This document shows positions 21,513-32,067 of a stretch of 64,000 bases of DNA, in pieces; positions within the stretch are counted from its first letter, which is position 1; every line of letters starts with the position of its first letter. Below the pieces are notes generated by a model. The model did no database searches. It had not been told where the DNA came from and saw nothing but the letters and a program-made list of their open reading frames with translations. The DNA comes from Glandiceps talaboti (lineage: Eukaryota; Hemichordata; Enteropneusta; Spengelidae), in assembly GCF_964340395.1 (NCBI RefSeq), contig NC_135561.1, forward strand, positions 19,081,240 through 19,145,239, given 5' to 3'. Position numbers and translations under genes: made by a program.

Positions 21513-21955
21513 TTACTCCTTTTCTCAAAGTGTTACACAGGCTACCAGTACAACAGCGTGCAGAATTTAAAATTCTCTGCCAAACATTCAAAGTACTTCG
21601 TGGTTTTGCACCTGGCTATCTTAGTCTGTTACTTACCCGTCGCAGCTCCAGTCGTGACGCAGTAACTCACGGAACGAACATTACTTACGCCAACCACTCA
21701 GCAATACTGCTTATTATGGTGACAGAGCATTCTCAATTTGTGCCCCACACTTGTGGAATGCTTTGCCATCGTATACGTATCTGCAGAGTGTCACTACATT
21801 CCAGGCATCTAAACCAGGTCTTAAGACCTATTTCTTCAATAAGACTTTTGCTTGAGTCTGTTTTTGTAAAGCGCATAGTGATAGTTATATGGAATGCGCT
21901 ATATAAGAAGATTAGATTAGATTACATTAGATTAGATTAGATTAGATTAGATAAC
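21513..21955 (+). mobile_element. 3' fragment of a different LINE family with ATTAG tail
   Basis: Begins in the C-terminal coding part (VLHRLPVQQRAEFKILCQTF, GFAPGYLSLLL), shifts frame, and ends GCGCTATATAAGAAG followed by about nine GATTA-type units (21908-21952). The distinct tail and sequence separate it from the LINE immediately upstream. Confidence 0.75.
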
Positions 21956-22129
21956 TAAACATCAATAATTTTGTTGAAATATACTTTACCATTAGATAAT
22001 GATTTGAATTCCAGCGGTGCACACCAAATCCCACACATCGGTGAAGAGAAGTCATTTTAAGGCGCTAGACGTCTTTTTCCCTTAGTAATATTGTACTGTA
22101 TTTTCCATGTCTTTTGTTCAACATTGTAG

Positions 22130-22430
22130 GGAATATGACGGCATATCTGGAAGGGCCCTGGTTTCCAGGAAAAACTAATAATAACAAGGATATGCAATGG
22201 GGAGGTGGCACTTTCTTTGCCTATCAAAATGAGAAAAAAAATGACGATGGTAATGGTGGTTTGAGGAAATTCTCCCGTCAAGTTGAGATTGGAACTGTGG
22301 ACTTATCACAATGGATACGGGATAACACAAGAAAACAAGACTACGTTATACTCAAACTTGACGTAGAGGGCGCTGAATACGAAATATTGATGAAAATGCT
22401 TGCTGACGATACGTTTGACTGGATAGACAA
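22130..22430 (+). CDS. FkbM-type methyltransferase, exon 3 (FkbM signature)
   Basis: Acceptor ACATTGTAG, donor CAA/GTAAGT. It encodes residues about 150-249 and holds YVILKLDVEGAEYEILMKML, the hallmark FkbM segment (usually DVEGxE) near the end of the SAM-binding domain. A low-complexity NEKKNDDGNGG loop lies in the middle. No counterpart of this exon was found after the duplicate exons 1-2 at 51-53 kb. Confidence 0.85.
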
Positions 22431-22572
22431 GTAAGTTTTATTGTTATTAAATGTTTCTACTAAAAATTTTGGACGACGATTACACTAAAAAAAGTGTGCA
22501 TTGCAAATTGTCAATACTATAGTTTGGCCAAATTGTGCTATGAATTATTATGGATTGATATATACAGACAGC

Positions 22573-22583
22573 CCCCCCCCCCA

Positions 22584-22613
<30 letters not shown>
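22573..22613. repeat. C-run and (CA)n microsatellite
   Basis: CCCCCCCCCC then about 15 CA units in intron 3. Confidence 0.9.
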
Positions 22614-22615
<2 letters not shown>

Positions 22616-22713
22616 CTTTCTCACGGAAGGTAAACATTATAACGACTTCGACATTCTATTCAAGTTTAGAGACTCAAAATATGCTCTCTCTCTCTTTTTT
22701 ATTACCAATCTAG

Positions 22714-22870
22714 GTTCTATGGTGAATTTCATGATTGGGCACCTACTAAGTACACACAGTATCAAAAGGATAAACTCCGTGATGATTTGAACTCCAGAGG
22801 AGCACATCAAATCACATGGGCTGGTGAAACCAAGTCATTTGCTGATTTTGACCTCATGTTGAATATTCGG
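22714..22870 (+). CDS. FkbM-type methyltransferase, exon 4
   Basis: Acceptor ACCAATCTAG, donor CGG/GTAAGA. It encodes 52 residues beginning FYGEFHDW, typical of the last strand and helix of the FkbM domain, ending FADFDLMLNIR. It joins exons 3 and 5 in phase. Confidence 0.85.
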
Positions 22871-22975
22871 GTAAGAATTTATACCACACACACACACATC
22901 CTCACACGCATACGCACACACACACGCGCGCGCAAAGCTCATTGAACGAAATCTATGATAGTGGCGTTCTGTATG

Positions 22976-23132
22976 TATGTATGTATGTATGTATGTATGT
23001 ATGTATGTATGTATGTATGTATGTGAGTATGTATGTATGTATGTGAGTATGTATGTATGTATGTATGTATGTATGTATGTATGTGTGTATGTGTGTATGT
23101 ATGTATGTATGTATGTATGTATGTATGTATGT
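22976..23132. repeat. (TATG)n microsatellite
   Basis: About 39 units with a few GTGAG/GTGTG interruptions, in intron 4. The open frames of repeating Tyr-Val-Cys-Met or Ile-His-Thr-Tyr are artefacts. The following AGAAATGCATA and ACGTTTCGAATAAA resemble 53286-53350, where a CATA tract is followed by similar text. Confidence 0.95.
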
Positions 23133-23351
23133 AGAGAAATGCATAAGAAACGAGTGATAGAGTCCGAATTAATAAATGCAATCCAACGTTTCGAATAAAA
23201 CAGTTTTCTCAAGGATATCAAGGCAACCACAGGCTTAATAGACATCCTCAGTGACGCTTTTTTTTTGGTCATACTGAATGTACACGAAGCATAGTAAATT
23301 GATGTGTATTGTTACACAGCTGATTAAAGCATATATCTGCGTTCCAACGTA

Positions 23352-23558
23352 GCGCGTGCTGGATGCAAAAACCACTGCGCGCTAGCTCCCAACAGTATAT
23401 AGAGATAACTTTCGGGTTCTGGTAGCATTTTTTGAGTTTGACAGTAAACTGAGCAGAAAGTGGCGATAGTTTGCAAGTATGTATTGATTTTCGGTGACTT
23501 TCTCTTTATATACTGTTGGGAGCAAGCGCGCAGTAGTTTTTGCCTCCAGCACGCCCTG
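23352..23558. mobile_element. MITE-like foldback element
   Basis: Inverted repeats of about 55 bp: the left arm (GCGTGCTGGATGCAAAAACC through CTCCCAACAGTATATAGAGA) pairs with the right arm ending GTAGTTTTTGCCTCCAGCAC. About 95 bp of unrelated DNA lies between. No coding capacity. It lies in intron 4 of the methyltransferase gene. Target duplication and superfamily are unclear. Confidence 0.7.
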
Positions 23559-23619
23559 TCTGGATAAATGCTATAAAACTATCAAAAAATTCAACCCTAT
23601 GTAGTTGCTAATTACGATG

Positions 23620-24140
23620 TTGGTGCTTTTTTGTAAAGCTTGGAAATTATTGCCCAAAAAGGGTTTGAATACCCTACAGATTGACTTCAAGGGTAAAAAA
23701 AACCAGAGCTTCTCGGGGGGACCCCCTGGGACCCATGAGAGGTCTAAATATTCTCATCTTAAACTTTCCCCTACATTTTACACTCAAGATGCTATTAAAT
23801 TCTTCTTTCAATATTTAGCCTGTGTAGTCGCTAATTTAATATGATGCTATCTTATCAATTATTTAGTCACGCAGTCCACTCTGAGTCACGATCAATACCT
23901 GTCATGGAAATATGATATATCAGGGGGGTGGGTGTCACTATGTTTTAGAATTAAGTGATAGGATCGGAGGTCAGCCCGTTTTCCGTTTTCCAGATAGGGG
24001 GTCAGTGACTTTTCGTTGTCCTGATGCAAAAATTCACCAATCCCCACCCCCACCCCAGGCCGCAGAAACTGGCCGGTCCCTCACTTTCCCCGTTATTCTC
24101 CAATATTTTTCTTTATTCAGCCGGAAAATACTCGTGACCT
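23620..24140. repeat. Dispersed repeat with G/C-run motifs, copy 1
   Basis: Resembles 50740-51070: both have TTTTAGAATTAAGTGATAGG, then a GTCAGTGA segment, then a C-run and a GAAAC...CCGGTCCCT segment. A related family with GGAGGGTCA and CCTGTAAATACTGAAGGCTC-like text occurs at 44050-44190, 48370-48490 and 58530-59030. Element class is unknown. Confidence 0.5.
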
Positions 24141-24279
24141 AAGGGCCGTCACTACGAGTCCCTAGACGAATAGTGACAAAGGCCCCTTAATTCACGAGTA
24201 TTTTCCTTAGCTGAACGATTGTGGAATAACGTCTATATATTCCTCAAGTTATTGTATATGGCATAATTGTTATTTACAG

Positions 24280-24736
24280 ATTCCAGACGACACTCCCGGA
24301 TCAGTGTTCAAAGTATCAGAGACATGCACAGCCGTAAACAACACAACAAAAGTCGCTATCGTCATCGAAGTTGGGATGAATGCAAAACGAGCAAAACGAT
24401 TAATCAGCACAATTGAAGCCTATGCTAAGAAAACACCACTTATCTTGTTTTTGTACGGTGACTTTGTCGAACAAAACTTCAACCTTGTTAGGAGTTGGAG
24501 TGAAAATCACGAAATTGGAATTCGTGCGGGAAGTCGATGGCCTAAACAATACTGGGAATTGCAAAATAACAACATGTTGCAAATGGATGTAGTAAGTGCT
24601 CAAGTGAGATTGGCTGAGATTGGAGTGACAGCGGCATATATATTTCCAAGCGGAATCAATCCAGATGTCTCACGAGTGACGCAAAAAAGACAACTTAGGA
24701 TTATAGACAGTACATTCACCTTTCCGCCACGAAAAG
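24280..24736 (+). CDS. FkbM-type methyltransferase, exon 5 (NodB-like region)
   Basis: Acceptor TATTTACAG, donor AAAAG/GTATGT. It encodes residues about 302-453. VAIVIEVGM, then ILFLYGDFVEQNF, NHEIGIRAGSRW (about residue 376) and AAYIFPSGINPDVSR follow the order of NodB-homology motifs (strand 1, GHEI-H-x-x-H, RPPYG-like). The first-motif Asp pair and the usual metal-binding His residues are not visible, so if the fold assignment is right the domain is catalytically dead. The fold call is by eye. Fusion to an FkbM domain on one polypeptide is read directly from the phased exons. Confidence 0.8.
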
Positions 24737-25045
24737 GTATGTGACATGTACAGTTGTTGCTTGACTCCCCTCTAATATACAGAAGAGCGCCATCAATGGC
24801 AAAATCTCACGCTCTTTTGTTTTGCATCTTCAACTGTGTTTGTGTCATCAAAATATGACAGGTAACATTACTATCGACTTAGTAGGCAAGACACATTTTT
24901 AAGTGGAAATGTTCTTTTGTATAACTTGAATTTGATGATATAGCAAATGTATTTGATATCCTTAAATATTCAATCAACAGCTTTCCTCAAAAATTAGTGT
25001 ATACGTGATGCTAAATCATATATACTTTTCCTTCTATTTTTCCAG

Positions 25046-25263
25046 ATGGTATTCTTACTTCACACTCGTACTTCAAGTTTCGGGATGTTGAGAGAACCCC
25101 AAAAGCATTGGAATTAATTCATGAATCGCTTGCTCTCAAGGGTGGAATTTTAAGTTTAGATTCAGATTTTCCAGACAGCTATATGATTTTGGTGTTTTTG
25201 CTTGACTACCTTTTCGAGGTTTCACCTCATACAATTGTCACTTTACGAGACTGTTTAGCTTAG
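25046..25263 (+). CDS. FkbM-type methyltransferase, exon 6 (C-terminus)
   Basis: Acceptor TTTTTCCAG. It encodes the last 73 residues, GILTSHSYFKFRDVERTP through LKGGILSLDSDFPDSY to TLRDCLA and TAG 25261-25263. The GGILSLDSD segment sits where NodB proteins have their last motif before the C-terminal helix. No clear polyadenylation signal follows before the minus-strand LINE that begins about 120 bp downstream, so that insertion may have changed the 3' end. Confidence 0.8.
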
Positions 25264-25719
25264 TTTCCTTGCAATAGGTGTAGCATATTATTTTTCATCC
25301 TACATTGCTTTAGTGTGAATCATTCAATGTAAATGTCATTGTGATTTGTTACGGTTTACTGAAAAGGTTTGGGTTTTTTACAGTACTTTATGAATTATTA
25401 TAAATATAGTATTTTATTTGCCACAAACTCAAAATCATATCAACATAACAAGAGAGAAAGTAAAAAAAGACAGTGGAATAAATATTACACATAAACTGAT
25501 GGATGAATACAGAGTTTATGGCTGGACCACAAAAATAGTTTGAAACAAACTAGTCAAGTTTGTGGCCCATACTACAATTGATTAAACAAAATAATCAAAG
25601 CAAAAACAAAAAACAAATTTGAAATTAAAACAAAAACAAACAAACAAAACAAAACGCGTTCTCATCAAAAAATATATAACAACTGGCATTAAATGCAATG
25701 TAAGGTAGAAAAAGCTGAA

Positions 25720-27616
25720 TTAATTTTGTAACAAATACTGTTTTAACTGAGATTTAAAAGTAGTCCTGGATTGTATTTTTTTCAATTCTTCAGGTAAGGA
25801 GTTCCAATGTTTTGCAGCTGCATACTGAAAATTGTGTTTCGTCAGAGTAAGATTTACTTTTGGAATGTAAAAGTAATCTCTCGTTGTATTCCGAGTGTGA
25901 TACGTATTTGGTGGTGTGTTGAAATAGTCGTTAACTGTTTGCGGGAAGTGACCGGCCCTCAAATCAAAAATAAATAAAGAAGTATTAAATTTGCATTGCT
26001 GGTGGACATTTAGAATTCCTAGTTGCTGAAAAAGAGGGGAGGAGGGAGCATCAATATTTGAAAAAGTTATAAAGCAAATAACTTTCTTTTGAAGGTTTAA
26101 GATAGGCTTGAGAAATGTATTGTATGTATTGCCCCATATCTCTATACAATATGAGATATGGGGCAAGATCATAGAGTTATACAGCAGAAGAAGAGTAGAT
26201 TTAGGTACGTAATAGCGAATTTTGGAAATTATGCCAATAATTGGAGAAATTGCTTTCCTAACTTTTTCAATGTGTGATGTCCAAAGCATATTTTGATCTA
26301 AACACACGCCAAGATAATTGGTTGACGTTACTTGTGAAATTTGTGAGCGATTAATGCCCAGACTTCCCTCCGTTTTCACCAATCTTTGCGAAGTCTTAAT
26401 AATCATGAAATTAGTTTTTTCTACACTGATAGTTAGCCTATTGGCGTCGCACCAGTCACAGACTTTCCTGAAGTCGAAATGGAGCTGATCAAGCTGAATT
26501 ATATTTGAGGGATTGTTGATAAATTGAAACAAGTTTGTGTCGTCGGCAAATAATCGAAATTCAAATGCATCAGTAGCGTTCACAATATCATTGATGTAAA
26601 TCAGAAAGAGTAGGGGGCCTAAAATTGAGCCTTGTGGTACTCCACATTGTATTTCGCTATATGGCGAGGTAACATTATTTATACAGACACACTGCTTACG
26701 CTGGGAGAGATAACTTTTAAACCAAAGTAAAGGCAAGCCTCTGACACCATAGTGACTCAGTTTCTGTAGAAGAATACTATGGTCTATTGTGTCAAAGGCT
26801 TTCGGCAAATCAATGAAAATACCACATGTCAGATAACCATTGTCCAGCTTATTAGCAATACCAGTGATCAGGGCAAGCTTAGTACTGTGTTTTTTCCTGA
26901 AACCAAACTGAGTTTTGATGAGGATGTTGTATTTTTCAAGATATTTAACAAGTTGATGATTGACAATAGATTCAAACACTTTACTGATTACGGGCAAAAT
27001 TGAAATGGGGCGATAATTGCCAACATCGCATGGCGAACCTTTTTTTATAAATAGGTATTACCTTGGCAATCTTAAGTAGACTTGGAAAAATACCATTGTT
27101 GAGAGAACAGTTAATTATATGTGTGAGAGGGCATGCAATAATGTGAGCAGCGTGTATAACTAAGAGGGGATTAATTGTATCCTGACCGGTAGCTTTGCGG
27201 GGATCAAGCTTGAATATTTCTCCAAGGACGTCTTCTTCAGACACGGGGTGAAAGAAAAAGGAGTTGAGGTAGTTCCCATCCAGGTATTGTCTAAAGTCTT
27301 TGTTGCTTGTAATCTTTTGAACAAGATTGGACCCAATACCAGTGAAATAATTATTGAATTCTTGAGCAATATCTCTTGTATCTGTTAAGCATGTGTTTCC
27401 AGGGTTGTTTGTAGTTAATTTATCGGGAGTACATTTGGTATGTGTTTTGTTCAACATCTCTTTAATAATAAGCCAAGTTTTGTTGGTGTTGCCAGAGGCA
27501 TTTGAAATTTTATTGGTGTAGTAGTTTTTCTTAGCCAACCTAAGGAGCTTCGTCAATGTATTCCTGTACCTAGTATACCTATTTTTAATTTGGTTATTCC
27601 TTGGGTGATTTTTCAT
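25720..27616 (-). pseudogene. LINE ORF2, reverse transcriptase half (frameshifted)
   Basis: 27616-26981 reads the RT-preceding region (EEDVLGEIFKLDPRKATGQD), ending KIAKVIPIYKK. The frame then shifts near 26990 to 26997-25720, which holds VISKVFESIVNHQL, FGFRKKHST, KAFDTIDHSILLQKL, GVPQGSILGPLLF, the catalytic FADDTNLF and a long C-terminal region ending TFKSQLKQYLLQN. Full RT fingers and palm are present, but the shift separates motif 0/1 from the rest. In living elements this enzyme copies LINE RNA at a nicked target. Confidence 0.85.
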
Positions 27617-27632
27617 TTTCGAGAAAAGTTTT

Positions 27633-28649
27633 TTATGTTTTGTATGTATGGATGGATGTAAATAAGCCCTTTGTGATCCAGGGTCTTTTAATTGACTTTT
27701 GTGTTCTTGTAAATGTTTTTATTCGAAGATGTCTTCTGATAACAGTATGAAATAAATCATTAAAAATATTGTATGCTTCAGACGGATCTTCGCACATGTG
27801 GACTGGTTGCCAGGATACATTGCTTAGGTCAGTTAAAAAGGCCTCTTTGTTGTAATTCCTGAAATCGTAGGTGTGTGTTTTGGTAACGTTTTCAAAAACG
27901 TGATGCAGACTTTTAATAATGCCGAAAATTGGATAGTGGTCTGAAATGTCTGTTTCAATTGTACCGGACTCAATAAAGTGGTCAGTAATATTTGTCACCA
28001 GGTGATCTATTACCGTGTGTGAGGTGTTAGTAACTCTGGTAGGGGTGTTAATTAATTGTGTCATATTGTATGTATTCAGGAGAGTATTGTAATGAGTAAC
28101 GGGTGGGCTATCTAAAGATGTGTCAATATTCATATCGCCAAGGAGAATACAATCACGCCCGTTCACTGACACCTGATCAAGGCATGGTTCTAAACTGTCA
28201 ATGAATTCATTAAAAGGTGTGTTGGGTCTTCTGTAGATAACGCCTATAACAATCTTTTTGTTGTTGATCATAGTTTCCCCAAAGATGGATTCGCAGTGAT
28301 TAATTTTACATGTGTTGATGCGAGAGAAGGACAACGAGTTGTGAAAATACAGAGCGACTCCACCACCTTGTGAGGCTTCACGATTACAAGTAACGAAAGT
28401 ATAGGAAGGCAAATCATAAAGACAGCAATTTGAATTGGGATGTAACCATGTTTCCGTCAGAGCTATAAAAAGAAAATTTTGATCTAACATGCTTAGAAAG
28501 TTAACAAAGCTATCGAAGTTTTTTGTAAGGGATCTGACATTGCAATGTAGGAAAGAACATGAACTGTGTAAAAGATTTCTATCAGAATTGAACTGGTTGA
28601 CTGTGCAAGACTTGCAGCTGTATTTGACTATGACTTCTTCGTTCATCAT
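27633..28649 (-). pseudogene. LINE ORF2, apurinic-like endonuclease half
   Basis: It reads open for 338 codons. FLHCNVRSL, LTETWL, GGGVALYF, IGVIYRRP, LLGDMNIDTS and ISDHYPIFG are the standard APE-endonuclease motifs, including the catalytic Glu of TETW and the His of SDH. A TAA at 27633 and a one-register shift then cut it off from the reverse transcriptase frame. Active versions nick target DNA to prime reverse transcription. Confidence 0.85.
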
Positions 28650-28778
28650 GAAATGGCTGACATACTTAGAGAATAAGTAATCGAAAAATAGTTACCCAAT
28701 ACTTTGAATATCTTCAATGAGACAAGTCTGATGATATTGTATTCAATAAAGAAATACATGTAATACGAGTATATTTAG

Positions 28779-29732
28779 TTAGACGATACGATCGAGATCT
28801 CTTACAGTTGCTACGATGATTGCTGGGTCGCCGACATTTTTCCGCACGTAGATTTTGCCATTGTGCGTCCAAATGAATTTCCAGTGTTTTTCGTTGCGTA
28901 GCTGATTTACCTGGAAGAAGAGTTGCTTATTAGTTGGTGTTAAGTTCTCGTTGATGTAAATACGATTGTTGCTTGTGACGCCAATGTTACGGGTAGTCTT
29001 GCCTTTAAGGTTTTTTCTTGATGAATACAGTTTATTTCGGAGGGAACGACGAACGAACTTGACGATGATTGTGGCTGGTTTACGCTGGCCATTACTTTGC
29101 CGGCTAGGTCTTTGAGGAAGACGATGTGATATATCAATATCATCAGGCGAAACATTGACACCGGCGATCTCAGCTACTTTAACCACGATATTATCTGTGT
29201 CTTCATTTCCATCCTCAGGTATACCTGATATTTCTAAGGTGTTTCTTCTGGTGTATTGATGTAGTTCGTTGACTTCCTTTGTTGTGTTAGCTAGTTTGTC
29301 TTTCAAAACTTTGTTTTAATTTCGTAGACTTTGCAGTTGCTTTGCGAAGTCATCAAAAGAGTTACTCACATAGGTAATGGACTTCTGGAGTTCACAAATG
29401 TTGTTTTCCATTACAGTAAGCTTGTCGACTTTAGCGGTGAGCGTAAGCAATGTCGCCTGTATAGTGTCAAGTTGTGATTTCTCAGGCACGTGATTGTCAT
29501 TGTCAGTAGTAGTATCGGCCATCTTGACTGCACTTGAACTTGCTGTTGGAAAGCGATGAAGTTTACATGACTTGCAGAGATGCAGGTCGCCCTGGGACAG
29601 CTTAGCTCTCGAGTTACCACAATCCTGACACTTCATAATTGTTTTCAAATGGTTGCAATTGTAGAAAGCGTTTGTTGATAATGGAAAATTTGAGGTTTTT
29701 GCTGGAGCGAGGTGCACATCGACCTTGTGCAC
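28779..29732 (-). pseudogene. LINE ORF1 (zinc-finger-like, coiled coil, RRM-like), split by a stop
   Basis: 29732-29316 has a Cys cluster (CQDCGNSRAKLS, LCKSCK), then heptad-like text (LTAKVDKLTVMENNICELQK). After an in-frame TAA at about 29313, 29306-28779 continues with LHQYTRRNTLEISGIPED, the RRM-like part seen in L1-type ORF1 proteins, and NENLTPTNKQLFFQVNQLR. Such proteins trimerise and coat LINE RNA. The single stop could be recent. Confidence 0.75.
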
Positions 29733-29767
29733 GCTACCCCATTGTCTGTTGAGTATATAGATTATCT

Positions 29768-29787
29768 AATGTATGTATGTATGTATG

Positions 29788-29818
<31 letters not shown>
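29768..29818. repeat. (ATGT)n microsatellite
   Basis: About 12 units at the 5' edge of the minus-strand LINE. Confidence 0.95.
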
Positions 29819-29821
29819 TAA

Positions 29822-29878
29822 ATGCCGTCCGGGTTAATACACGCCGACGTAGGAGGCGTGTGTTGTCCGGATGGCATC
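29822..29878. repeat. Imperfect 24-bp palindrome
   Basis: ATGCCGTCCGGG...ACACGCC and GGCGTGTGTTGTCCGGATGG pair with a few mismatches around a short loop. It lies just outside the LTR element and is of unknown origin. Confidence 0.7.
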
Positions 29879-29895
29879 TATCTTGTACTCCCGGC

Positions 29896-30356
29896 TGTCA
29901 CGTTTGCCGCGCCCCACACTCCAAATATCATACCAGTTGATGCAGTTGTAAACTCAAATAACCTTTATTACACACACACACATAATGGAAAGGACAGGAG
30001 CTGAAGTACGAAGTGAAATGATACAGGTAGGTTGTTGCCTTGCTGGCTACACAAAAAATGAATGTCACAAAACCAGGAAACAAGGAAAAAGAGAATATAA
30101 CTAACCTGAAGTATGAAGTGAAATGATATAGGTAGGTTGTTGCCTTGCTGGCTACACAAAAATGAATGTACCGGTGACCTGTGCATTGGGCTTTTTATAC
30201 CTGACACGGTACACCTGTCTAAAACTATTTGACTATCTAATGAAATTCATGAAGGTAAAGAAATTTACATAAGTACAAGGACAGAAAGTTACATAACTAA
30301 AACAAAAACCTAACACTGAATAACAAAACACTTAACGGTAAATCGTAACTGTGACA
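29896..30356 (-). repeat. 3' LTR of the Gypsy unit
   Basis: TGTCACG...CTGTGACA on the plus strand. On the element strand it has a TATA box (GTATAAAAAG, 30200-30191) and downstream a polyadenylation signal AATAAA (29969-29964), which fixes the orientation. It contains an internal direct duplication of about 95 bp (GTGAAATGATACAGGTAGG type). Confidence 0.9.
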
Positions 30357-30370
30357 TACTCCCCCGCTTG
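30357..30370 (-). other. Polypurine tract of the Gypsy unit
   Basis: On the minus strand AGCGGGGGAGTA directly precedes the 3' LTR. In LTR elements this RNase H-resistant stretch primes plus-strand DNA synthesis. Confidence 0.75.
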
Positions 30371-30598
30371 AGGAAATGGCGTCCTCGTCATTTAGACTAC
30401 TTCGTACATGCATGTACATTCTGGCTAGACGTAAAGAAAAATTTACAATTCAAATTTACCAATCTTTGTTGTCTTAGGGAGTTCTTTTGAGTGATCTATT
30501 AACATCACAGCACAAACTTAACTCTACTAAATGGCAAATAACGATTAAATTTAACAAAAAATTGAAAAGTATTTCTCTCTCTCTCAAATAAATTGACA

Positions 30599-32067
30599 TT
30601 AAATTTCTAAAGTGAAGTATAGTTTAAGCTGCTGGACATGTTGAACTAAATTTCGGGACCATTCACCCGGTACAAATTTATCTGGAGGTTTTCTGTGTCT
30701 TGTAGACCGTCTTAAACCTACTTCTGATTCATTCGTCCTATCAGTCAAACTTAATGTATTTTCTGTTTCTAGTGAATCATGTGAAGTGTCGTTTCTGGAG
30801 GTGAAATACGTGTCATGCGTGTCATGTGAAATATCATGGGAAATATTATGAATGCGATCCACAAACTCTCTCTTATGCAAGGGGATATATTCAGGTGCAC
30901 AAGGATTTAGTGCATTTACTTGGATCATAAAGGGACATTCTTCCTTCCCCTCGTCATTTGAACTGGATGAATTAATTATCTCTTCCACTTTCTTACTTTG
31001 TCTATGAGCTAGTCTAGACATGGGTTTCTCATCTACTTCAGTACTATATTCAGGTAAAGGGAGGAGTAGGTTTCTATGCAGGGTACGTTTCCTACTTTTA
31101 CCCCCCTTTTTCTGAACGACATACACCGGAATATCACTGGTTGGTTGAGATAGAACAATATACGGGCCTTCTTTCCATTTATCAGCTAATTTGTAATTTG
31201 ATTGAGGTGCTACATTTTTTACTAAAACAACATCCCCAGGTTGTATGATAGCTTCCCTTACTTTCCTATCATATAACACCTTGTGTCTATTTCCAGCCCT
31301 TTCGGATTTCTCTGATGCAGATTTGTAAGCATAGTTCAATTTGTCACCTAGTTTTCTGACATAATCTGAAACACTTCTGACAGAATCTTTGTTACACTGA
31401 TCAGTGGCTGTTACTAAATCGACCGGTAACCTTGGTTCCCTTCCAAACATGAGGAAAAAGGGAGAATACCCAGTGCTTTCACACTTTGTAGTATTATATG
31501 CATGAACCATAGCTGGTGCATATGAAGACCATGTAGTCTTTTTATCCTCATACATCGTACCTAACATCTGAAGCAATGTTTGATTAAACCTTTCACACTT
31601 ACCATTACCCTGAGGATGGTAAGGTGTGGTTCTGGTCTTTCTAACATTTGCAATACGACACAACTCCTGAATCGTTGCAGACTCAAAGTTTCGACCTTGG
31701 TCACTATGCAAATGGTCTGGAAATCCATAATGTAATACCATATGTTCAAACAACACTTTAGCTGTAGTGCGGGCTAACTGATTTTTTGTTGGCACTGCCA
31801 TTGCATAACTAGTAAAATGATCAGTCATCACCAGGATATTACTAAAACCCCTGTCTGGAGTTGGAATATGCAAAACATCAACACAAATCATTTCCATAGG
31901 TTGAGATGTGAATTAATATTGACCAATGGCGCCCTCAGAACACTACCAGATGCCTTTCTACATATACATCGCATACATCTCTCTACATTATTTGTGATAT
32001 CCTGAAACATCCTAGGCCAGAAGAATCTCTTCCTTACCAGATCTAAAGTCTCGTCCCTTCCAAAATG
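30599..32067 (-). pseudogene. Gypsy integrase region
   Basis: 31897-30599 is open for 432 codons. It holds an integrase core with the first Asp in MICVDVLHIP, the second in LHSDQGRNFES and the Glu in GKCERFNQTL, then VHAYNTTKCESTGYSPFF and a C-terminal DVVLVKN/GPYIVL domain. The upstream HHCC zinc-binding part (RCMRC) is readable at 32067-31900 but is cut off by a TGA at about 32070 and a shift near 31905. Ty3/Gypsy integrases insert the DNA copy with 4-5 bp target duplications, as seen here. The acidic tail after LLLPLPEY has no recognised chromodomain. Confidence 0.85.

Larger units (their letters stand above)
25383..29765 (-). mobile_element. Near full-length LINE with ORF1 and EN-RT ORF2 (inactivated)
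   Basis: In element order: ORF1 (29732-28779), AP endonuclease (28649-27633), reverse transcriptase (27616-25720), 3' UTR to about 25383. The 5' end abuts an ATGT microsatellite at 29768-29817. It belongs to the two-ORF APE-type LINEs (Jockey/CR1 group); the clade is not assignable by eye. Damage: a stop inside ORF1 and frameshifts in ORF2 near 27620 and 26990. It lies tail-to-tail with the methyltransferase gene. Confidence 0.85.

Noticed and set aside
22835-23272. Open frames of Ile-His-Thr-Tyr or Tyr-Val-Cys-Met repeats
   Set aside because: Direct translation of a TATG/CATA microsatellite; the same applies near 53.2, 55.0-55.5 and 60.1-60.4 kb.
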